NCBI GenBank assembly: GCA_015179045.1
Contig: WHUZ01000045.1
Coordinates: 186,001 to 250,000 of the forward strand
From: Kalaharituber pfeilii
Taxonomy: Eukaryota; Ascomycota; Pezizomycetes; Pezizales; Pezizaceae
Direction: 5' to 3'
Length of the DNA: 64,000 nucleotides
The notes beneath the pieces were generated by a model. That model made no database searches, was not told the DNA's origin, and saw only the letters and a program-made list of their open reading frames with translations. The position numbers and the translations under genes are program-made. Shown one piece after another: positions 1-10,864 of the stretch (its first letter is position 1; each line of letters opens with the position of its first letter).

Positions 1-1081
1 CTGGCAAGGTCAGTGGGCGAGGTTCTCGGAGGAGGGGGAGGAGATCTCGTGGGGAGGGGGGTGTGAGAAGGTGGAGGTGGAAGTGGTGGAGAGGCGGAAA
101 GGAGAAGTGGAGACGAGGGGGGAGTGGGAAGCCGCGATCGGGGAAGCCGGAAGAAAAAGGGCAGTCCTTTTCTCCGACGGCAGCAAGATCGAGGACAGCA
201 AGGTGGGAGCAGGGGTGTGGGGGAGGTCGGCAGCCGTGGCGGAGGTGGTGGGGAGAACGGCGACGGTGTTCGATGGGGAGGTGAGGGGAGTGAGAAAGGC
301 GCTGGAGAGTGTGGAGGAGGAGGTCCCTGTACTGATCTGTTTAGATTCTGAGGCTGCCGTCATGGCGATCCAGAAGGCAGGCAGGGAGGGAAAGGGGAAA
401 ACCGAGGATGTGAGGAGAGTGGTGGATGCCGTAGCGAGGAGGAAGAAGAAGGGAGGGGATGCGAAGCTGATGTGGGTCAAGGCTCACATCGGAATCGCAG
501 GCAATGAGAAGGCGGATGAGTGGGCGAAGAAGGGGACGGTGATGCAGGGGAAGGAGGTGGCCACCGGAAGTGGGGTGCGCCAGAGGGTGAAGGCGTGGAG
601 GAAGGAGAAGAGAGAAGTGGACGGCTTTGGAGGAGGAAAGGTCATGGAGTGGAATAGGATAGCAGTATCCAATTTCACTGCCTTGCGCCTGGAGAGAGGG
701 AGGTGTGCAGTGTGGTTGAAGAGGATAGGGGTGGCGGAATCGGATAAGTGCAGGTGTGGGGAGGTGCAAACGGGGGAGCATCTCGCTTTCCGATGCAGAA
801 GTCAGGAGAACCGCCCAGAAGGTTTTGAGAAGTGGAGCGACATGGGAAAGGTTTGGAAAAGAAAGGCGGAGAATGGGGAGGAGTATGACGTTTTAGAGAA
901 TTTCTTCGCTGGGGTCAAGTTCTAGAAGGTAGGAGAATGCGGGGTCAGGTTCTAGAAGCTAGGAGAGCGGGGGCGACGGCGCGTGGGGGCCATGTACGTA
1001 GAGAGTTAGTTTAGCCTGTCTCCGGGCTATGAGGGCTTGCCCAGGGTCCCTGCCATGGCCAAGTGCTACAAGCGGGGTTAT

Positions 1082-1116
<35 letters not shown>
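1..1116 (+). mobile_element. 3' part of a Tad1-like LINE (tail family A)
   Basis: The element enters from the left window edge and ends in a poly-A tract at about 1089-1116. It carries the RNase H and zinc-knuckle end of ORF2, then a 3' UTR of about 160 bp. The last 70 bp before the poly-A contain the blocks TGCCATGGC and GCGGGGTTATGTGAT. The same tail recurs many times in the window as very short insertions, so I call it tail family A. The left boundary and any left TSD lie outside the window. Confidence 0.85.
71..925 (+). CDS. LINE ORF2 C-terminus: RNase H domain plus Cys/His knuckle (partial)
   Basis: A 284-residue open frame holds a type I RNase H domain. FSDGSK supplies the first Asp, the segment DGEVRGVRKAL the Glu, CLDSEAAV the second Asp, and WVKAHIGIAGNEKAD the His and last Asp. 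Downstream, CRCGEVQTGEHLAFRC is the Cys/His knuckle typical of Tad1/I-clade LINE ORF2 ends. In such elements RNase H removes the RNA strand during target-primed reverse transcription. The frame is probably open further 5' and the listed start is not a true initiation site. The frame is intact here, so this may be a young copy. The reverse transcriptase and endonuclease would lie upstream of the window. Confidence 0.85.
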   Translation: MEVEVVERRKGEVETRGEWEAAIGEAGRKRAVLFSDGSKIEDSKVGAGVWGRSAAVAEVVGRTATVFDGEVRGVRKALESVEEEVPVLICLDSEAAVMAIQKAGREGKGKTEDVRRVVDAVARRKKKGGDAKLMWVKAHIGIAGNEKADEWAKKGTVMQGKEVATGSGVRQRVKAWRKEKREVDGFGGGKVMEWNRIAVSNFTALRLERGRCAVWLKRIGVAESDKCRCGEVQTGEHLAFRCRSQENRPEGFEKWSDMGKVWKRKAENGEEYDVLENFFAGVKF

Positions 1117-1121
<5 letters not shown>

Positions 1122-1367
1122 CAACATTATGGGTGTCAGACCTACTTTTATCTTTCTTTGTTGTTTCTTGCTCGCATGCACCACAGGGTTATATAAGTTA
1201 AGTGCTGTGGGACTATCCTACTATACATCAACCTTCTCGGTCGAGGGAAGCTACCCATATACAAAAGCCACTCCGCTATACAACAATACCACAAATCCTC
1301 GGTTTGTTAACTTGTAACGTACATCATGTATGTTAAAGTGGATGGTTCTTCTTGCCATAGAAGTCCC

Positions 1368-2204
1368 CTAGGCATCCAAATAAACGGCAGTGCTGGCATT
1401 GGACCGATTGGCGGTTGGCATCGTCCTTATCTGGGCGGCTCCATACGACGTTACAACGGTTACCCAATATCTGTATAATTCCCTCTGCAGCCAGCGCAGG
1501 TTGCGATGATTGTGGGAGCAGGTCTGTTTCCAGAAGGCCTGATTTAGCGCAGGATTTTTAGATCGCCGGGTGGGACGGAGTAAAGCCATAGTTACATATT
1601 TATCAGCTCTTTGAAGTCTGCTAGAACACGTATGTCGTGAGGGGTTCAAGCAATATAGCGCAGGGCGTAGTACACAAGTCTTGCAGTCAGAGGTGTGGGG
1701 TTCTCGGTCGTATACCACGGCACACTTGACATATCAGCAGAGAGGTGGGGATCTGGGCTGGACTGCTCGTTCAGAAACAAAATGAGCTTCCAAAGCTGAA
1801 ATCTTTCAAGTGGCCAATATTGACTCGGTACGCGACAACGAAGAGTTTGCAGTGCAACAGGAGTGCACAGTTAGTCTGCTGCGATTCCGAAAACAACACA
1901 ATAATATACAAATCTTTCATTGACGACAACCTGGCTGTGTAATCCCCACATTGGTCCATTGCAGGAAGTGCCGCAGCGTATCTGTATCCTCATCGCGCAA
2001 TAGCATTTCCCCAGTTCCCCCTCTTGCATCCCACTGTCTATATTGTTTCCCAACTCTGTGGATATAGAGGAGAGAAGTCGCTTTGGAAATCGAATGGAGT
2101 TATTCCCTCATTCTCCTCAGTTTGCTTCTATGACCTATGTGTGTTTGAACAACTGACGTTCGAGAATCGAGTATGTCAAAATGGAATGCAGTATCAGCGT
2201 CCAT
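1368..2204 (-). pseudogene. Decayed BTB/POZ gene (third paralogue)
   Basis: The minus strand matches the BTB genes at 3802-4591 and 19813-20735 over their whole length, but with frameshifts and stops. The start at 2204 gives MDADTAF, matching MEAATAF. Around 1780-1880 the DNA follows the second exon of the intact genes, including the segment that starts at the LHCKLY motif there. Around 1480-1620 a frame-broken stretch still shows ALL..TRR and then CAGC, equivalent to the zinc-ribbon tail of the gene at 19813. The upstream flank, with a motif around TTTGAAGATGATGGTTGG, is also shared, so the promoter was duplicated with the gene. No function is expected. Confidence 0.7.
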
Positions 2205-2404
2205 GTGGGTCCCTCAATGCGACACACAGGGATCATTTGAGTTCCTGGTGTACCCGCAGCTGGTGGCTTTGAAGATGATGGTTGGCGGGTTACGTGGTCG
2301 CTGGCTCAGCATGGTACGTATTCGCATAATGATCCAATGTACCGGACTTCTGCAGACTAGGCTGACACGGCTCAGTACACCTTGTCTGCACCACGTATTA
2401 TGAA

Positions 2405-3300
2405 TATTGAATTGCTCATGATATTATCATAAATTGGATCATAAGGGACTTCCCTCATAATACGAGGAACGCTATGATTTGTTTAATTCCAAGACCCTCG
2501 TGAGTAATGTAGGAAGTGAGCGGCACGAGCTAGCTCGAGCCTAGATTGATTATATATATAATATTGACAAACTGAATTAAGCTAAGCTAAATTTTCATCT
2601 TTCTCACTACTATCAGCTAAATTGAGCATTTCGAAGTTGTTGGTAGGTCAGAATGAGCTCCAAGTCTCTATATTAGGTATTTACAGTAATACAGTTTATG
2701 AAACCTTCGAGCTGGCAAGAAAAACACTAGCATGATCTTGGCTCGAGCTGGCTCGGCTCGTGCCGCTCACTAAATGTAGGCCCAAAGAAGCGAGAGCTGA
2801 AACACACAAAACGGAACAAGAAGAACCAAAATGATGACCAACGGTGGATTACACGTTTTTGAGCGATCGTATTGCGACTGGTACTGTATTTAAGAGTAAA
2901 TTGTTGTCCTTACCCTGAACGAGTGATTTTCATTACTGGTGCTGTGACACACACATTGTCGCCCTCATATTTGCGAAGGGAACTAATCAAATGGTGCGAT
3001 ATGGCGGTCAGGGTTGTGTTATGATGGTAAACTCGAGCCTTGTAGTTCTTTCTACGATACATGTACATATATTCTTCCCGGGGTGTGGGGGAGAGAGTGG
3101 CCAGGAGAGTTGGAAGCGATATATAGGTCCCTGGCCACTGAGGAATGGGAAGAGGACCCGCTGGTGGCATGATGAGGTGAATGCTGAGATAATCTTCCCC
3201 TAACTCAGACTTACACATCTTTAATCTCCGTGCTTTGCTTTATTTAAGAAATGCCACTTTCTGTTATCTTCTGTTATTTTCCATTATCTCCTTTGTAATT
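2405..3300. other. Non-coding stretch with one MITE-like element
   Basis: Apart from the inverted-repeat element at about 2517-2769, I see no gene. Two short overlapping ORFs near 2910-3218 look like chance frames. Confidence 0.4.
2517..2769. mobile_element. MITE-like element with GTGAGCGGCACGAG termini
   Basis: About 253 bp, AT-rich, bounded by inverted repeats. The left end reads GTGAGCGGCACGAGC and the right end is its complement GCTCGTGCCGCTCAC. An inner CTCGAGC block is also mirrored. No coding capacity. Flanks share TAATGTAGG and TAAATGTAGG imperfectly, so the TSD is uncertain. Confidence 0.6.
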
Positions 3301-3310
3301 TTCTCATAAT

Positions 3311-3348
3311 AGCCCATAGAGCGGCATACGAGTAATGACTAAAAAAAA
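3311..3348 (+). mobile_element. LINE tail, family B (short)
   Basis: The block ATAGCCCATAGAGCGGCA, then CGAGTAATGACT and an A-rich run, is the 3' end of tail family B, which the better-preserved copy at 17735-18541 also carries. The left end and TSD were not resolved. Confidence 0.5.
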
Positions 3349-3560
3349 GAACATATATCATTCGTCAGGGAGGCAATGTGTAGGTACAAAATTCGTCCAC
3401 CACAGAGTCCCCAGGGCCGTCTCTTTCAACCTTCCTCATGGAGCTATTAATTGTTCGGCCACCAGCCATATATGTAGCTGCACGATGTGTCGCCGCAGCG
3501 GTACCGTAGGTACCCAACGGATCGGCATGTGATGTTGTAGCAACGGAGCTCTTCTCGATC

Positions 3561-3757
3561 TTTTTTTTTTTTTTATTTCGTTACTTGCATGCCGCCTTAT
3601 AGGCTATGGCGAGGTCTCTTAGTTACATAAATGTGATGCGTATCATAAAAAGGAAAAGTATAAGAAAAGGGAAAGAAAGGGGGGTAGAGAAAAGTGGTCT
3701 GTCCTGCCATCTGCTATTCCCGTCCTGCCCACTCTAGTAATTCCACCAGTCTGTCTT
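3561..3757 (-). mobile_element. 5'-truncated LINE (family B) inserted in the 3' end of the BTB gene
   Basis: A poly-T tract (3561-3574) is followed by the reverse complement of tail B (GCATGCCGCC, GCTATGGCGAGG). The minus strand then encodes the end of LINE ORF2, finishing in RLVELLEWAGRE and a stop at 3714. This resembles DINMAEILDWAGKE at 46775 and LAEVMDWAAE at 18408. Perfect 10-bp duplications CTTCTCGATC flank it at 3551-3560 and 3758-3767. The insertion is 197 bp and sits just past the zinc-ribbon codons of the BTB gene. Confidence 0.85.
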
Positions 3758-3801
3758 CTTCTCGATCGGTATCATCCCGGAACACTCGGTCCCACCTCGT
3801 G

Positions 3802-4591
3802 TCACAATTCTTGCAGAAAAATCTGATGATCAAAGTATTCAATCGGATCGCACTCAGGGCAAGGTGGAATAATCGGAACAGGGTGTTTCACTCCAGAGGA
3901 CTTGTTCCATGGCGGCTGCTCTGTACGTCCGGTTAAACGAAATAAGGCCACGGCTGCATCCGGATGAGCCTGAATCATCTCTGTAAAGCCTGGCAGTTCA
4001 AGGACGTCGTCAAGTGTCCAAGCAATATAGCCCAGGAGAAATTCCACAAGACTCTCAGACAGAGCTGGGAGATTGTCAATTGCATACCTCAGTGCTTTTA
4101 ACACATAAGCAGAGAGGCTGGGGTCTGGGTTGGACTGCTCTATCAGAAACAAAGTGAGCTTCCCAAAGCTCAAATCTTTCAATGAGCCAACATTGAATCG
4201 GTCTGCAAAGACATAAAGCTTGCAGTGCAACAGAACTGTGCTGCTTGTCGGCTGGGACCCTGAGTCTCTATTCTAATCAGCACAATTCCATACCACCATT
4301 GCATATATAGAAAGGAGCGTACGTTGTGTATTCCTTCGTATACGCCCATTGGAGGAAGCGTCGCACAGTTTCTTTGTCCACATCATGAAGTACCATCTCT
4401 CCACTCACCCCTTCCTTCATCTCATTCTCTATGTGGTTGCGGAACTCTGGGGACAGAGAGGTGAGAAGTCCCCTTTGGACATAGAACACTGTCACGCTAT
4501 CATGACTGCCAACTTGCTGACCATCACCTACCGTGAGTTTGAAGAGCTGACTTTCGAGTATGTCCAAATTGAATGCCGCAGCGGCTTCCAT
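3802..4591 (-). CDS. BTB/POZ domain protein with zinc-ribbon-like tail, 3' end damaged
   Basis: Two exons: 4591-4323 and 4240-3802, with an 82-nt intron (GTACGC...GCAG). The sum is 708 nt, about 235 aa. Exon 1 is exactly as long (269 nt) as in the paralogue at 19813-20735, which fixes the start at MEAAAAFNLDI rather than an in-frame ATG 42 nt upstream. Residues 1-90 are the BTB core (VTVFYVQRGLLTSLSP, DVDKETVRRFLQWAY). The rest is a helical BACK-like extension (LHCKLYVFADRFNVGSLKDL). BTB domains mediate dimerisation and often recruit cullin-3; the role here is unknown. The frame stops after CPEC. In the next frame the DNA continues FFCKNCDTRWDR, matching the second CxxC of the paralogue. One missing base in the T5 run at 3817-3821 would explain this. 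A LINE then replaces the original 3' end. Confidence 0.75.
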
Positions 4592-4997
4592 GGTTGCTTT
4601 TGCGTCGTAATGTGACTCAGAAGAAGCAATCAATTTTGCACCCTACCAAGCGAGTGGCGGTTTGATGATGGTCGTTGACGGGTTATGAGTTATGTGATAC
4701 TTGGAAGTTGAGCGGGGCTCTCGCATAATGAGCTAATCGAAACATCGACAAGGATGTCATCTGTGGCGAACGCCAAGCCGTACATTTTTCGTTCTCTCAA
4801 TCGTGTCAAGGGGGCCAAGAATAAATTGGTACCCGTTTATAGCCCTCCTGCATGAGCTGCATGCACTGTTCTGGCGCGACTAACTATGCTTGTGCAACCT
4901 GATGCAAAATGCAAATGAGATTACTGATTATGAGATGCCCCCACAAATGTGGGAATGTCATGCCTCCCAGCATTCCGCGTGGTGCGCCTTGTAGGTA

Positions 4998-6584
4998 CAG
5001 TGCGTAGGCAAAAGTCTTCGGGATTATGCACTATAGGGATAAGTATGTCTTGCATTATGCAGATTAACTCTATAGTTGATATAGGCTTGTGCTTGGTAAA
5101 GCGGTCAATGCAATTCTCATGATACTACCTTAATGTATCTGAATCTCAAGCTTCCTACTTTGTATACCAATAATTCATTATGCCACTGCACAAGGAACTT
5201 ACAGATTTCGAAAAAGGACAAATTATCACTTTATTTGAAGTTGGCAAAAGATTGCTCCAATAGCCAAGCATATCAATCGACCTTAGAAATACTGTAGACA
5301 GCTTTCTTCATGGTACAAGGAACGTGGGACTTATGAAAATGAGCCAGGACTGGAAGACCTCCTAAAATTGATGAAGAGAAAGGCAATACTATTCTTACAT
5401 TAATTGATAGCACTAGACGCATAAAACACCTAGTACTTCTAAAAGAAGTAGTTCTAAATAATCATGTATGAACACTAGACAGGTTCTTACGGAGTCAAGA
5501 ATACAGAAAGTGGCTAGCAAGAAAACAACTAATGCTAGACTAGGAACATGCAAACACTTACTTCATTTGTACTGTTCTACGAAAACATTGAACTGAGAAG
5601 AACTTCAAGATTCATATATAGAGTGGTAAGTGTTCAGTAAAGAGAGAAAAGATAGGTAAGGCTGTATGAGCTTTTTGAAGAAGAAAAGTCTATGTATGTA
5701 CCAGATTGTATTCAGCTAAAGAAAACTTCAAAGAACATCTCTGTTATAGTATGAGCATGTTTTTAGAGTCATACTAGAGGTAAAGTACCCTGCCCCCCAA
5801 CATTCTAGAGCCAGTATTGCACAAATATATAGATTTAAACACTGCGTGAATATACAGAATTAAGAGCTATGCAAATATATGGACTTGAGGCTGTACAAAT
5901 ATCTAGAATTGAGCACTGTGCAATATGTGAATTTGAGTACTATGCAATACATGGAACTAATCAAAGTATAGGCACAATCCAGGTCATTGAAGAAAATCGG
6001 GTCAATGCTAAAGTCTATATTACCATACTCAAAGAGAAGCTTCTATCTATTATAGCATCACAAGTTAAAGCTGCCAACGAGAACCCTAGCTTCTAGTAAG
6101 ATAATGCACGAGTACATACAGCTAAAAGAGCTCAGAAATTCTTTCAAGACAACTCTATAGAGCTTGCTGGACACCTCCCATATTCTCCAGATCTGAATTC
6201 AATTGAGCACCTATGGGTATACCTCAAGCGTCAACTTAATAGACGTTTTCCGGAAATTGCTCAGACGCGAGGAGGACTAGATATGGTGAAAAAAGCACTT
6301 GGGGAAGCAATTATTGCGTGTTGGGAAAGTATACTATCAGAACTATTTGAAAGCCTATATACCTAAGCGGGTGGTAGCAGTCTATAAAGCACAGGGCTGG
6401 TATACAAAGTATTAATTGTTTTCGTCATACTTGTATTTGTTTCTGCATGTATATTATTATATCCAGTTCGCATTGATCCCCTTTACCAAGTACAAGCCTA
6501 TATCAAATACAGACTCGATCTGTATAATGCAAGACACACTAATCCCTATACTGCATAATCCCGAAGACTTTTGCCTACGCACTG
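4998..6584 (+). mobile_element. Complete but inactive Tc1/mariner element with about 115-bp TIRs
   Basis: The element is 1587 bp, bounded by TA dinucleotides (4996-4997 and 6585-6586). Both ends begin CAGTGCGTAGGCAAAAGTC and stay mirrored for about 115 bp (4998-5112 and 6470-6584), through blocks such as TGTCTTGCATTAT and GATATAGGCTTGT. A transposase pseudogene fills the interior. Long TIRs plus a TA target identify a Tc1/mariner superfamily element. Confidence 0.9.
5179..6366 (+). pseudogene. Tc1/mariner DDE transposase, many stops and frameshifts
   Basis: The N-terminal helix-turn-helix region is visible from 5179 (MPLHKELTDFEKGQIITLFEVGK) before the frame breaks. Near 6095 the second catalytic region reads DNARVHTAKRA and continues LPYSPDLNSIEHLWVYLK (about 6176-6230), the DDE_3 signature with the Asp and the downstream Glu. 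A 75-residue open stretch at 5869-6096 lies just before it. Stop codons and frame changes occur throughout, so no active transposase is made. The pseudogene lies entirely between the TIRs. Confidence 0.85.
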
Positions 6585-6935
6585 TATCTATTGAAGGTAT
6601 TACAGTAGGCAATGCATATAAAATCGCAGGTTGCTTACAGTCAACGGTTGCATTTTGTGTTATGAAATGCGGGCTTTCAGTACGAGAGAAGTGGGATATT
6701 GACGTTCTACAGCGTGCAGTGGAAGAATCACGCGTTCGAGCGGAGAAGAATAGACGATTCACTGTGATTTGCGTGCTTATATTATAAGACGTTTCTACAG
6801 TCACGGGAGTCCATCTTTCTGGACAGCCAACTTACGGGCTGTCAAGAGCTGTCCCTAAGAGAGACATGGCGCCTGCAAAACTGACCCATACTAGGTCAAT
6901 TAACGTAATTTTTGCCGCCCACGAACCGCCCCAAC

Positions 6936-6992
6936 TCGCCATAGCCTGTCAGAGGGCATGCGAGTAATGAAATTAAAAAAAAAAAAAAAAAA
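6936..6992 (+). mobile_element. 57-bp LINE tail (family B) with 13-bp TSD
   Basis: The insert reads TCGCCATAGCC, then GGCATGCGAGTAATG and poly-A. It is flanked by GAACCGCCCCAAC (6923-6935) and GAACCGTCCCAAC (6993-7005), one mismatch in 13. Confidence 0.8.
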
Positions 6993-7049
6993 GAACCGTC
7001 CCAACCACGTCCAAATTGCCTGTTTCCTAAGTACATATGATACACGTAA

Positions 7050-7196
7050 CTGTATTTCACAACGAGCTGAGACACCACCACCTGACGCTACGGCAATGGA
7101 ACACTGAGGGACATATTTTCCATCACAACAGCATTTTGTATGTACTTGGCAGAAACAAATGACGATTCCGGGGTGCACGGGGGTGTTGTACAGCAT
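7050..7196 (-). CDS. Possible exon of a cysteine-rich protein (unrecognised)
   Basis: A minus-strand open stretch has a dense cysteine pattern: ICFCQVHTKCCCDGKYVPQC, then an Ala/Gly-rich part and RCEIQ. It runs into the LINE insertion downstream. I cannot place it in a family, and it has no convincing signal peptide. It could be a surviving exon of a broken gene or a chance ORF. Open frames on the same strand at 7248-7496 and 7123-7395 may belong with it, but I could not join them convincingly. Confidence 0.2.
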
Positions 7197-7521
7197 ATTG
7201 GTGGCTTTGGTGTGTTCGTGAGCCTTGGCGTTTGTGGAGATAAATTTTCATGGGAATGCGTCTAGTAAGCGGTAGTTTGGTACCTGGATGTGCGACTGGC
7301 TTGGCAAGCACAATATTACCGTCTTGCCACATATTTTGTATGGGATTTCCCCATCGAAAATATTTCTGGTACATGCTGCTGGAGTATACTGCCATTCTTT
7401 TTCTTTTTGATGGGTTACATGACTCCGCATACAGGCTACCAGACTATGGCAACGAAAAACACAAACCCTAAAATGTCGCTTACAGTGGCCATTCACCTCT
7501 GAAAAACAGTATTCTCGATGA

Positions 7522-7684
7522 GATTTTTTTGTTTTAATATCAACACTCGCGTGCCGCCCTAGGGGCTATGGCGTATTACAATACAGAATTGCCCCTTTTG
7601 ATTTTCTTGTTATTATTTCCTTTCTATCTAATCTCGTCATAGCCCCCGAGGCGGGAGTACGAGTATTGATATGTAAAAAAAAAG
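7522..7684. mobile_element. Two facing LINE tails (family B)
   Basis: At about 7522-7570 the minus strand carries tail B (ACTCGCGTGCCGCCCTAGG, preceded by a T-rich run). At about 7590-7681 the plus strand carries another (CATAGCCCCCGAGGCGGGAG, then an A run). The second is flanked by AGAATTGC at about 7577 and 7683. Together they form an inverted pair. Confidence 0.55.
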
Positions 7685-7850
7685 AATTGCAGAAACTTTA
7701 ATCAAGTGGTGTTCGAAAATTCAGTTTGGGGAGTTAACTACCATTACCTGTTTTGAAGAATAATATGGATATTGCACATAACTCTACAACCATTTCAAAT
7801 AGCATTCTATTTTCATGGGCTCAATTTTCCTACTGTTTTTATGAGTTTAA

Positions 7851-8412
7851 GTGGATGACTTCCCGTCAGCCCAGACGACCAGACCCAGACCCCGCCTCCA
7901 GATTCCGTCTCAGACCCGATTCCCGTCGCAGCCACAAAATTCAAGTTTCGTGAACGTCCAGATTCCCAGATCTCAGATTTGTCAGCGAACAACTTCGCGT
8001 TTCACTTAGTCATATTGCGATACCAAATTCGCAGTAACGCTCTTCAGGTAAAGTAAAACTGCTTTCGTTGTTGTCGCGTAAGCTGAAAAGTGTAATGCGC
8101 ATAAACAAAGAAATGAAAGAAAGCTTTATGCTCAATTTCTGCATAAGTTGAGGCGTTGCAGTAGAAATCAATTTGCGATATGCAGAAATTTTGGTGTTGG
8201 CAGCATTTATTTTCTTTTATGCTATGTTACCTAACCCCGTTTTTACTAGTCACTTGATTTGGAACGCGTTTCCAAAAATTCTGGGTCTGGCGGAGGGGGG
8301 GGGGGGTCCGCCAGAATCTAAAATTTGGAAGGAGGTTAAAAAATTTTTCTGGTAGATCGAGCGCTGATAAGGTCTGAGTCTGGTCGTCTGGGCCGACGGG
8401 AAGTCATCCAGT
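7851..8412. mobile_element. Non-autonomous DNA element, about 45-bp TIRs
   Basis: The left end TGGATGACTTCCCGTCAGCC continues as CAGACGACCAGACCCAGACC. The right end carries the mirror image (GGTCTGAGTCTGGTCGTC, then GACGGGAAGTCATCCA). The 562-bp interior has no ORF of note and includes a G14 run at about 8294-8307. I could not identify a TSD. Confidence 0.6.
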
Positions 8413-8836
8413 GTCGGATATGGAAATGAGGTCTGAGATTTTACGTCAAAGCGCATAGAAAATTCTGTTCTGGTAGTTGAGAGATATGATCTCCTCGGTT
8501 GTTGGTTTTTGTTGTAAAGTGCGCATCAGATGAATGTGGTTTGCGTGAAATACAGCTGGGGTTGCCGATGACCTTCTACGGCAAAGAACAGGAAAGTACA
8601 CAGTGGTTCTGTGGATTTTTAGTGGCTTAGTCTCTACTCCCATTGGCTGTTTTGTACCAAGTAAATCAAAGGATTTGCTGTAGGATTTCTCCAGTGATTC
8701 TGTGCTTTCCCGTACTTTTGTTCACGTCAGCCGCACTTCTGACAGTAAACTTGTATTGTGTTGCGAAAATCATCAACGGCATAGCAACAGGCTTACCCTG
8801 CAGTTACGAAACTACCCCATATAACGTTACTGACCG

Positions 8837-9507
8837 GGATCCGGCGCACTTCCAGAATTAAAACAGCCTCCTGTAAGGACGAATTTTCATAGAAGATAAT
8901 CAAATTGCACATACAGCTTGGAGAGGTATAGGAAAGTAACTTCCACACCTCAGTTAGCCAATTGTAAATATTGAATGACACTCTATGGCAATAGTTGCCC
9001 AATTAGGCATATAGATAGAGATTCTTATTAGTCCCTACTTTCTATCAATACTTATACTCATAAGCTACTCAGAATATATTCTTCTATATATAAAGTTATA
9101 TTCTAGAGCGTTCTGAACATGCCTCATATTGATAGAACTATATCCAGACTAAATATTAAAATTTGCTTCCAGCAATGAGAATATATGTATGGATATTAGC
9201 TTACCACTTGTTCCATATGTATCCAATTATTATGAAACATTCCAGATCTCTCGAACACATACTATAGAAGGTATATGCACTTGCTCAAGGTCCTAAATAG
9301 CATATTTACACCTGCATAGGGTTCAGATGCCTAATTGGGCAAGCATTGCCATAAGTATCATTCAAAATTTACAACTGGCTAACTGAGGTGTGGAAGTTAC
9401 TTTCCTATACCTCTCCAAGCTGTATGTGCAATTTGATTATCTTCTATGAAAATTTGGCCTTACAGTAGGCTACTGTTTCACTTCCGGAAGTGTGCCGGAT
9501 CCTGTTA
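8837..9507. mobile_element. Inverted-repeat element with about 170-bp arms
   Basis: The arm at about 8837-9012 (GGATCCGGCGCACTTCC ... ATTGCACATACAGC ... CCAATTAGGCAT) is mirrored at about 9327-9507. The AT-rich spacer is about 310 bp. A weaker third match (ATAACGTTACTGACCGG at about 8820; mirror near 9775-9803) suggests the arms are nested inside an older terminal repeat. No coding capacity. Confidence 0.7.
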
Positions 9508-9519
9508 AATTTTAGCGTT

Positions 9520-9660
9520 CGCACTCGGTGTGAGTTCTGAGTCGGTTTTTCTGAGCGAGTCGGGTTTCGAGTCGGTTTGTCACGCCGTAAAACGTACCTG
9601 ACTCGGCTGCCGAGTGAGCCGGTATGAGTTGTATGTACGGCGTGACTGAGTCGAGTGATA
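9520..9660. repeat. Degenerate GAGTCGG-rich direct repeats
   Basis: The motif GAGTCGG, or close variants (GAGCGAGTCGGG, CGAGTCGGTTTG, CTGAGTCGAGTG), recurs about six times within 140 bp. It looks like a degenerate short-period tandem array. No gene is evident from here to 10195. Confidence 0.4.
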
Positions 9661-10197
9661 ATGTACAACTACTACTTGGTTCCTGAGTGAGTTTAAAGTA
9701 GGGTCGGAGGAATTTTATTAAAGGCTTACACCAACTCAGCTCACACCGATGCCCGATGCGAACACTACCGTTAATGCGCCGGATCTCGGCCAGTGACGTT
9801 ATCGCAGACACCATAACAATAGGGTAGGAGGGTTCGCTTTGTACACTTGGCTACTGGACTAGGAAAGGTGGAATCATGTGGAGGAGGAAGATCAGCGATG
9901 GGGTGGCGCCCTTCATGTGCAGGGAGGAGTGGAGTGCTGAGCTCGTGATGTTCAGCTGCGTTGAGCTGGGGCGGCCCAAGGGGGAAGACAAGAATAGGGC
10001 GCAAGTCACCTGGCAGTGTTGGGCGGGAGAACTTAGAGGAGAAAGGGTGGAAGCAGGATGGCGTGGAGGGCAATCTGGTCGAGGAAGGGTTCGCCGACCT
10101 CGTTCTGGGCTAGCCGCACGGCCCACAAAACAAAACACTTCGGGCATATTGGGTGCGTGGGGTACATAAGTAGATTAGTTTTCCCTAACCTGACAGA

Positions 10198-10250
10198 GTA
10201 TATAGGTCCCCGCCGTAGGCTATAAGCTTTTATGTGAACAAAAGAAAAGA
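10198..10250 (+). mobile_element. LINE tail, family C
   Basis: The block GTCCCCGCCGTAGGCTATAA, then TTTTATGTGAAC and an A-rich run, matches the family C tails at 48979, 50789 and 55550. The TSD is uncertain (TATAGGTC and ATACAGGTC nearby). Confidence 0.5.
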
Positions 10251-10833
10251 TACAGGTCGTCAGGAATCAAACTAACTCGACACAATCAATACCAGTATCA
10301 TCCAGGTTGGTCGAGGCCACCAAAGTCGGAATTCAGCCTGTTGTCCTGTGCTGGCCCATACGCCAATGAACCCTATTGGCCAATGGGCCCAAATATAGAC
10401 CAACTTTGCCCAATGGTTCATATTGCTAAATGGTTGTACCCATTTACCAATGTCACTACGTATATGTCGTATCCGAACACGCAGGTAATTGGCTTTTGCA
10501 GGACCGTAGCAATTAGATGCGATTACTAGTCTTCAGAACATATATTGCTGGCAATAGGCCAAACGTTTAATATTTAGCTAGAATTTGAGCACGAAGTGCT
10601 GTTTCCTTCTTCCACGTAGAATGTTTACATACATACAGTAGTTGGTTTAGCCAGTTATCATGACTCGAAGACCTAACCTTAGATCCGGACCCGCCGAGCC
10701 AGGCAGAACCAAAAGACTTCAAATCGTGATAATATTCTATGAATTAGAGGAAGTAGCAGAGGTGCATAGTTCAAAACGTTGGGACATTGGCAGTGCTTAG
10801 GCAAGGCATTGTACAACCTCATGTGTTCAGACG

Positions 10834-10835
<2 letters not shown>

Positions 10836-10864
<29 letters not shown>

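Noticed and set aside
10..781. Minus-strand frames of 146-156 aa opposite the RNase H ORF
   Set aside because: Ser/Pro/Leu-rich shadows of the purine-rich LINE coding strand, with no domain.
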